Part shown: piece by piece, positions 57,560-64,000 of the stretch | Layout: every line of letters starts with the position of its first letter | Numbering within the stretch: position 1 is the stretch's first letter | NCBI GenBank assembly: GCA_050084985.1 | Contig: JBITNC010000001.1 | Coordinates: 4,278,001-4,342,000 of the forward strand | DNA: 64,000 nucleotides | Reading direction: 5' to 3' | From: Nageia nagi | Lineage: Eukaryota > Pinophyta | Translations under genes and position numbers: made by a program | The notes under the pieces: model-generated | Databases searched by the model: none | What the model was told of the DNA's origin: nothing | Seen by the model: only the letters and a program-made list of their open reading frames with translations

Positions 57560-59720
57560 TGAAGGGTTTGTAAATCCCCAACTATTCATTATTAGGATGA
57601 ATTGGTCCTTCTTTTGTTTCAATATGATTATCCATTTGAATTGCTTTCTTGTTAATGAAATATTAAATGACATTTCTTAATACCCTACAATTTCTTATTA
57701 GATGTCCTGGTATCCTATGATAATTAAAAAATTTCCCATACTTATAATTCTTAAGAACACCATTAGGAAAGTGGTGCTGAACCATTGGTGGAAGCTTGAT
57801 AAGTCCTTTTAACAATATATTAAGAATATAATCAATAGTATCAGTTAACCTTATAAACTTCCTTTATGGTCTATTGTTTCTTCTATCAATCTTAGCTATA
57901 GCAACTTCTAGTTTCTTTTCATATAGCTAAGGTTTAACTTGTTTTTCATGCTTTTAAGATTTATCTTCCTTTTCATACCCTTGAGATTTTTTATAACATA
58001 TATTATAAATTTTTTTTATGCAATCTTCCTTTTTAAACAAAACATCTATCATTTCAACTAATGTCAAATCATGATTAGAAATAACCAATAATTTATACAT
58101 AGGTAATAAAGCATTTGCAAAAGTATCTTTCAGATCTTGTTCAGGCATAATAATCTTATTTGCAATTTGTTTCCATATTTTAACAAAGTTAGACAAAGAT
58201 TGATTAGGTATTTGCTTAATTCTACACAAATCTTTGAATTGAATCTTTTCTTCAATATTATATCTAAGTGCCTTAAAAAATGATGTATCAAATCTTATAT
58301 TGATCAATGCTCTTTTTAGAAAGAGTAAAATACCACTTTAATGCATCTTGTTTTAAACTACTTGAAAATAATTTTGCAAGCATATCTTTATCATGAATAT
58401 ATTCCATAGCTTCCTCCTAAAATTTTCTAACATGCATATTTGGATCTTGCAAACCATCAAATTTTTTAAATTTCACACTCTTCTTACCAACAAGCACCTT
58501 AGAAAAAATTCTATTAGTCAATGGATGCTTTGAACAAAATAAGAAATCATCTTCATCATCAAGCAATTATTTTTCTAATTTCTCAATTCATTCATCCATT
58601 GTTTTTCCATTATTTAATACTATAAGAGTTTTTTTTAGTTGTTGGTGTTGAACTATAGGTATATTATTCTTTGGGCATGGTGAAGGGGTTTGTGGTGGTA
58701 TAGTGCTAATTTGAGTGGGAGTTTTATTTTCTTTTCCCTTCTTAGTTTAGATTCTTTTAGTTGTAAAATGGCCCAATCCTATGTAGTTTTTCATATTCAA
58801 GTTTGTCAACTAATTTTAGCATAAATTCTAGTTGTTGTTCCTCATTAGCCTTTTAAAAACAATCATTTTATTGAGCATCAAATTTTATTTCATGTTCTTC
58901 TTTTGACCAACCAAGATTATGCTCATAAGCATTATTAATTAGAGTAGAAAGTTGTTTAGCAATATCTACTGTAATATCCTCATTAGTTACAATGCCCTTA
59001 CCTTTATCAAGAAGCATACCTATATTATATTTTGCAAGGTTGATAATTAGTAGGTAAGTGAATTCATCTTCACTTTTCTCATTAGCATCCTCAATGATCA
59101 CTTCATCCAGAGGTTTAGTATTCTCTACCTCCATGCTGCTAGCATCATGTATACAATCTTGTATGCCATTGGTGATGTCTTTATTGATATTAGAATCCCT
59201 TCATCTTATAGAACTTGTATTCTCATAAGAGAACAAGCTATTTGAGGATTTTGAGGTTGCAAAATCTTCTTCTAATAACTCATAATTGGTTAGAATATTA
59301 CTAACATTTTCAACATTATTAGTAAGATAATATTCTAACTTTTCTTTATTAGATAGCAATTCCTTTATTGATCTAACATGGGCATCATTGTTAGAAGAAT
59401 AAACATTAACTTTCCAAACTTATATTTTCAAAATCATAATCATCAATAGTCATTTTAGGCTTATTAGGATGTTGTCTAATAATATCCATCTTTTTTCTAG
59501 AACTTGTAGATTCAGTATTATTATTCTCATTAGTATCCATTCAATCATTGGGATCAGACTCTTGTAGAGGTAAATCAGGGTTAACCCAATTGCTTCTCCT
59601 AATATCCTTAAAATGGAATTTACTTTTAGAAACCCTGGGTTGTTCTTAATTTGGATCCATATTTGAAACATGGGTAGAATAAACCTTGGTTTTATCATTT
59701 TCTCTAGCTATTAATCTAAA
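57560..59720 (-). pseudogene. Tat-lineage gag of the minus-strand element
   Basis: The N-terminal region near 59690-59420 reads VYSTHVSNMDPN and KPKMTIDDYDFENISLES. At 59134-58868 an acidic open stretch contains LAKQLSTLINNAYEHNLGW-like sequence. The capsid domain lies at about 58500-57960: KFKKFDGLQDPNMHVRKF, SSSLKQDALKWYFTLSKKSI, then an open stretch with KIQFKDLCRIKQIPNQSLSN, FVKIWKQIANKI and FANALLPMYKLL. Near 57850-57640 the Tat-type end follows: TIDYILNILLKGLIKLPPM, then KYGKFFNYHRIPGHLIRNC. Here the first Cys of the C-YH-GH-C arrangement reads Phe. Stops and frame changes break it, though several long pieces remain open. Confidence 0.8.
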
Positions 59721-59840
59721 CACCTAAGGTAAGGGAAGAGATAACAATGAAAATGGATTCATGAATCTTTAGAAGGGATTCCCTAGATCAAGATATAGGT
59801 GTTTAAGAATGTTGGGTTCATCAAAATGTAGACCTTGAAT

Positions 59841-60550
59841 TGTGTAAAATATGAAAATACATAATAAATAAATCAATCTACAATGTAAGAAGAAATAGAT
59901 AATGTACACTATATAAAAATTACATCAAGTATATGTGAAACACATGCACCTGATATGAAGTTTATGTACAATCCTCAATAACAAGTAAGAATGAATCTTT
60001 GAAGGATTGGGATCAAATTCATTGTGAGTTATCACTAGATCATTGTGTGCATGGATCAATTACTTGACCACTGAAATCTAGAACCCTTGATCTAGATGAT
60101 GCATGTCGTTACTAGCCTAAAGGAAGCACATTGGTGGCTACATGAAATATGTTGAATTTTATTGTACATAAAAGAGAGAAAGTTCATATCTTAGAGTATA
60201 ACAATTCTTCATGATAGGTGGGATCTAAATACACCATAGCTTGATGAATATTGTGGTTGATAACCACCTATTAGAGTTTTTATCATATCAAAGAGTTCTA
60301 ATCTATGGAAGCATACCTATTCCACTCTAAGGCATGTAAGAAAATATAAAGGAGTGAAGTCCTACCTCTAGTAATAGTATAAACATTTTTATGTTCAAGA
60401 TACTTTAAAATATAAACCATGATAAATGATATAGCATTTAATATAACACATGGCATTGCATTGTAATATCAACTTTATCTTAACATATGTAATATTGCAT
60501 TAAGTCATTTAGGAAGTCCAAATATGATTTATTAAATAAATAATAAATCA
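59841..60550 (-). repeat. 5' LTR of the minus-strand Tat element
   Basis: Plus strand TGTGTAAAATATG to AATAAATCA. Direct copy of 43537-44251, about 710 bp. Visible divergence is much larger than between the Copia-2 LTRs, in agreement with Copia-2 being the later insertion. Confidence 0.75.
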
Positions 60551-60576
60551 TTTTTAGGTGCTACAGTATGCATTTT

Positions 60577-61006
60577 AACTTGGTGGATCCATGTTAGCTT
60601 TTCATTTTGAGTAATAGATTTGGATATTTTTATGGTTATCCCAAAATACACCTTTGAAGGATTAGTTTGCTTCTTGAGGATATATATTTCATTATAGAGA
60701 TCCTTTTATTTTGATTCCTTTTATTTTGGATATGTTACTTCAATACCTTTCTAATAATATATGATATGCCATACTTGGTTGGCAGATCACACTCAAAAAC
60801 CACAATATCCTAACTTGCACTTTTGTAGTCTTGCTTAATAAGCTATATGGAGCATTTTGTACTTCCAATTGATTTTTAACTTAATAAATCTTCTCTAAAT
60901 TCCATTATCCTTTCATATTTAAATGGAACTTTTCATGTTTATTCCATTGGTATATAACACTCCTATGTTTTATTAAGAAATGATCAAGTTACAACCCTTT
61001 GAATTG
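60577..61006 (+). repeat. Dispersed repeat, copy B
   Basis: Second copy of the repeat at 21281-21711, same orientation. It begins 26 bp after the Tat LTR end. No coding content. Confidence 0.7.
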
Positions 61007-61879
61007 AACACATAGTAATGTAATAAGCCATACACAACTTGTAGTATTTTTATCCAAATAATATATTTTTATTTGATGTAATATACTTTCTATAATTTTG
61101 ATTTCAATTTCTTATATACGCTAGTGATATTTATGAAATAATAATATCTAACTTAAGTATTTGAAGATGTCTTATTAGATTGATCTCTAAATATCAACAC
61201 TAATTCAAGGTCACTAATAAAGTTATACCTTGATTTCTAAATTTTTGGCATAAAGTGAATAGTTATGGAAGTGAAAAACCCATTTTTTTAAGGTTATAAA
61301 TGATTAGTATTCAATTTTGTACTCTATCCCATATAAATAAGGATATTCAGGGAATAAGTTCTTTTGCCTATATTTTTTTTCAAAGGTTTAGTTTATCTAG
61401 CCTACATAAACTGAGAGCTTGGTATCCTTTTTAATTGAATAATTTTCTTTCTTCCCATCTTGCCCTATCCAAGCTAGTTCATTTGAATTCTATGAGGAAA
61501 AAAATTCATAATTATTCAACATAGTTCGAATTATTTATAGTTTACTTTCAAAGTTCTCATTGGGTACTATAGTTATGTACCATTGGATTCTATCATTCAC
61601 CTTGGAGCAACAATTATCAACTTTTCTTTTGATATTTAGTTTCATACATGTTGTAGCTTCCCTAAATTTTCTTCTTCTTTTATCAATGGTTCATTTTTTA
61701 TCTATGGATCCTTTCAAAAGAGGATATCCTAACCATTGTTCACATCCTATGTTGTGTCCTCTATAAGGGTGTTTATGATTTTTATGATATCATTGTAAAA
61801 TGCAAAGTTGTTACAAGGGTTTTCAATTATAAGACATTTTATTAACTATATACTTAGCTCCCTAGATATAAACCCATTT
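61007..61879. other. No gene seen
   Basis: AT-rich. A 68-codon frame at 61560-61766 has no known similarity. Confidence 0.4.
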
Positions 61880-62120
61880 GTTGTCTTCTATCAATAGACC
61901 CATCTACTACATATTTGGTTTGATAAACCCACTTACAACGAACCAACTTTCTTCCCTTAGTAAGAGGCACCAAATTCTAATTTTAATTCTTCATAAAATA
62001 AGAATACTTAGTAGCCATAGCATCATCCCACTCTTGTATCCCATGAGCCTATGAAAAATAATGTGGATCAATCAAAATTGACTAACAAACAAGACTAATA
62101 CCGATGGAAGGAGTATGTAT
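61880..62120 (-). pseudogene. Copia-4 reverse transcriptase, N-terminal piece
   Basis: Reads WDDAMATKYSYFMKN, then NLVPLTKGRKLVRCKWVYQT and KYVVDGSIEDNKWV, which corresponds to the WxxAMxxEYxALxxNxTWxLV...CKWVYRIKY start of Copia RT. A stop interrupts the middle. The catalytic part is missing. Confidence 0.75.
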
Positions 62121-62316
62121 AGAAGGTGGGAAATCCTGAATGAAAGGAGTTGCCTCCTCAATGGTAGTATGTGCCCACTTAGGCATAGTGGTAGTAGGTA
62201 CAACAAGATCATCAACAAGTGATGTGGAAACCTCAACAACTATGATAGGAACCTAAATTGAAGGAGTAGGAGTAGTACTAGAATCATCCTCCATCATATC
62301 AACCATGGAGAAACAT

Positions 62317-62347
62317 AAAGTGAAGAAGAAGAAGAAGAAGAAGAAGA
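62317..62347. repeat. (GAA)n microsatellite
   Basis: Pure GAA repeats of about 30 bp, followed by a purine-rich stretch. It lies in the variable linker between integrase and RT of Copia-4. Confidence 0.9.
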
Positions 62348-62579
62348 GAAAAAAGAAGATGAAGTGTCATAAGGATAAAGGCACTCATCAAACTAAACAT
62401 GAGTATGAAACAAGACATCATGTGTAGTAGGATCAATAAGTCAATAAGCCTTCATATCCTCATAATAATTAACAAAAATAAGTGGCTTACTCTTCTTGTC
62501 CAAAACCTTTCTTTTCTTCTTCAAAATATGTGCCCAAATATAACTCCCAAAAACTCAAAAATATGATACATCAAGATTA

Positions 62580-63306
62580 ATCCTAGACCAAGCCTCCTAT
62601 GGAGTAATATGATTAATAGCTCTATGGGGTGTGTGATTTTGAATATAATTTACACAATTAACTACCTTGACCCAAAAAATAGGTGCAAAATCTCTAAAAT
62701 GCATCATACAATTAGCTATCTCCTTCAAAGTATGATTTTTCCTCTGAATCACACTATTCTACTAAGATGTGTGAGAAATAGAATGTTGATGTACAATCCC
62801 ATGTGCAATAAGAAAATCAAAAAACTCAATGCTAAATTACTCCCCCCCATTATCTGTACGAAGCTTTTTGATGCATGTGGAGCCTGATTCTCAACCAAAG
62901 CTTTGAAAACTTTGAAGTGAGAGAAAACATCACTTTTATACTTGAGAAAATATACCCAACTATGTCTTAAGAAATCATCTATAAATTCCAATGCATACTT
63001 AGCTCCCTTGAAAGGTGTAGGAAAGACCATCAAATCACTATGAATCAACTCCAAGGTTGAAGATGCTCTATGAGATTTACCTTTAGGAAAAAAATCTTGA
63101 TGTTGTTTACCAAGTGCATAACCTAGAAAAATACCATCACTAGAGTAAACATTAGGTAATCCAATAACCATGTCATGAGTGCTCAACTCCTTTAAATACC
63201 TATAATTGAGATGACCAAATCTCTCATGCCAAAGTTTGTTCTCAAAATTTGCATGAGCAACAAGGCATGAGCCTGAAGAAGTATGAAAACCCTTAAAGAA
63301 ATACAA
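62580..63306 (-). pseudogene. Copia-4 GAG-pre and integrase
   Basis: The open stretch 63306-62749 begins YFFKGFHTSSGSCLVAHANF and contains the GAG-pre/HHCC region LWHERFGHLNYRYLKEL. The CxxC of the finger has become FLGY. The first catalytic Asp (LIHSDLM) and ALEFIDDFLRHSWVYFLKYK follow. A frameshift near a run of seven G (about 62843-62849) moves the second catalytic block to another frame (LRTDNGGE). The third block reads NSVIQRKNHTLKEIANCMM, with Gln where the catalytic Glu should be. The integrase could not have been active in its present form. Confidence 0.88.
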
Positions 63307-63640
63307 TCATGCATCATGATCAATAACTCCTTTAGAAATAAGTGATTGTGGATCCTTTAGACTTCTAATATTTGCTTTATAAGGTGTGAACAAGACATTT
63401 TGCCATGTGCTTAAAGTGCATATCTGATATATGGAAAGAAGATTTGTTGAAATATTAGGCACATAAAGAACATTGCATATACAAACACCATTAACCATAA
63501 TATTTCCTTTTCCTTGAACATGAATAAAAGAAGAATCTCCAACCTCAATGCTAGAAGTGGAACTCGAAGAGAGTGAGGCAAATGACTCTTTGGAAGATGA
63601 CATATGATGGGAAGCTCATGAATCTAACCCAAGTATGAGA
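63307..63640 (-). pseudogene. Copia-4 protease
   Basis: The protease entry is readable near 63625: the catalytic Asp-Ser is followed by a TGA where the family has Gly of DSGASHHM, then ASHHMSSSKESFASL. The frame then stays open with GKGNIMVNGVCICNVLYVPN and STNLLSIYQIC, the usual flap and C-terminal blocks. Confidence 0.85.
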
Positions 63641-64000
63641 GTAAGACTTAGAAGACCTTCCATGGACATTAAGGGCTTTACCATGTTCTTTTGATGCATC
63701 AATCTTATGCTTTTTCATGGATTCTACTAAATCTTGCAACTTTTTCTAACACCTGCTAGCAATATGACCATCCTTTTTGCAATAGGTACAAGGGTGTTAG
63801 ACTTCTCTTTTTTTATAGAAGAGTCCTTAGACTTAGAATCATTTAGACATGGTTTAGGAGAAGTAGAAGTGTGTTTAGATTTAGCTTTGGATTTACCTTT
63901 CCCTTTTGAAGTAGATGCAACTAAAGCTTTTGAAGAAGAGGCAGAAGACTCCAGAGTGGAAAGTTTGATCTCTTCCCTAGTAAGTCTTTCACAAAACTCT
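63641..64000 (-). pseudogene. Copia-4 gag C-terminus
   Basis: A Ser/Lys-rich linker (ALVASTSKGKGKSKAKSKHT near 63920) leads to a complete CX2CX4HX4C zinc knuckle, CTYCKKDGHIASRC (about 63790-63750), followed by KKLQDLVESMKKHKIDAS. A one-base change of frame lies between linker and knuckle, and a TAG follows the last Cys. The rest of gag lies outside the window. Confidence 0.8.

Larger units (their letters stand above)
43537..60550 (-). mobile_element. Second pol-less Tat-lineage element, with antisense PMD gene
   Basis: Direct repeats 43537-44251 and 59841-60550 act as LTRs (TG...CA ends). On the minus strand, Gypsy gag of Tat type lies at 57560-59700 next to the right LTR, so that LTR is the 5' one. 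On the plus strand, antisense to gag, a plant-mobile-domain gene occupies 46088-46629 and 55053-56589, before the 3' LTR. No pol domain is readable in between. Copia-2 (46635-55047) is a later insertion; without it the element is about 8.6 kb. Target duplication, primer site and purine tract could not be identified, so LTR status is inferred from repeat position and gag orientation. Confidence 0.7.
61880..64000 (-). mobile_element. Copia-4: truncated Copia relic, continues past the window
   Basis: Minus-strand order from the window end: gag C-terminus, protease, GAG-pre/integrase, then the first blocks of RT. RT stops near 61880, so the 3' half is deleted or lies elsewhere. The 5' half of gag and the 5' LTR should lie beyond 64000. 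Confidence 0.85.

Noticed and set aside
59450-59698. 82-codon hydrophobic minus-strand frame as a membrane protein
   Set aside because: A neighbouring minus-strand frame reads as the N-terminal part of Tat gag with few stops, so this is a shadow.

Overview
The window looks like intergenic heterochromatin from a seed plant with a large, retrotransposon-filled genome. It is AT-rich and CpG-poor. Almost every recognisable protein fragment belongs to plant Ty1/Copia, Ty3/Gypsy (chromovirus and Tat lineages), hAT-like or DUF4283 mobile sequence. A conifer or other gymnosperm would fit, but the sequence does not prove it. I found no intact host gene, tRNA, rRNA or CRISPR. All calls are by eye from translations and from aligning repeats; nothing was searched against a database.

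Layout. (1) About 600-9240: a decayed minus-strand Copia element, split by a plus-strand Gypsy chromovirus (2527-7773) with TG...CA LTRs, a tRNA-iMet primer site and a perfect 5-bp target duplication (CTCTT). (2) 9241-21280: mostly featureless AT-rich DNA, with two opposed DUF4283 relics (10380-11010 plus; 14860-15480 minus) and a hAT-type transposase relic (16548-18760 plus). (3) 22112 to about 43000: a plus-strand Copia element broken into three pieces by two later insertions. One is a pol-less Copia derivative (24071-29449) whose own 5' LTR carries a 647-bp insert. The other is an 11.4-kb Tat-lineage element (31053-42467) with a gag relic, tandem hairpin repeats and a long antisense coding-like region, but no visible pol. 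(4) 43537-60550: a second pol-less Tat-lineage element, on the minus strand. It has gag next to its 5' LTR and an antisense plant-mobile-domain (PMD) gene with an apparent intron. A comparatively young Copia element (46635-55047, minus strand, near-identical LTRs, 5-bp duplication GGGTT) sits inside that PMD gene. (5) 60577-61006: a second copy of a repeat also seen at 21281-21711. (6) About 61880-64000: a minus-strand Copia relic that runs off the window end.

The elements do not form a working pathway; the window is a record of nested insertion. Relative order follows from what interrupts what: Copia-1 before the chromovirus; Copia-3 before both of its inserts; the minus-strand Tat element before Copia-2. 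Many stops in the relics are TAG, TAA or TGA where the family has CAG, CAA or CGA, which fits decay by deamination of methylated cytosine. The most interesting objects are the two pol-less Tat elements that keep gag plus an antisense ORF, the PMD gene carried by one of them, the acidic ORF that replaces pol in the Copia derivative, and a hairpin array with apparent compensatory changes.
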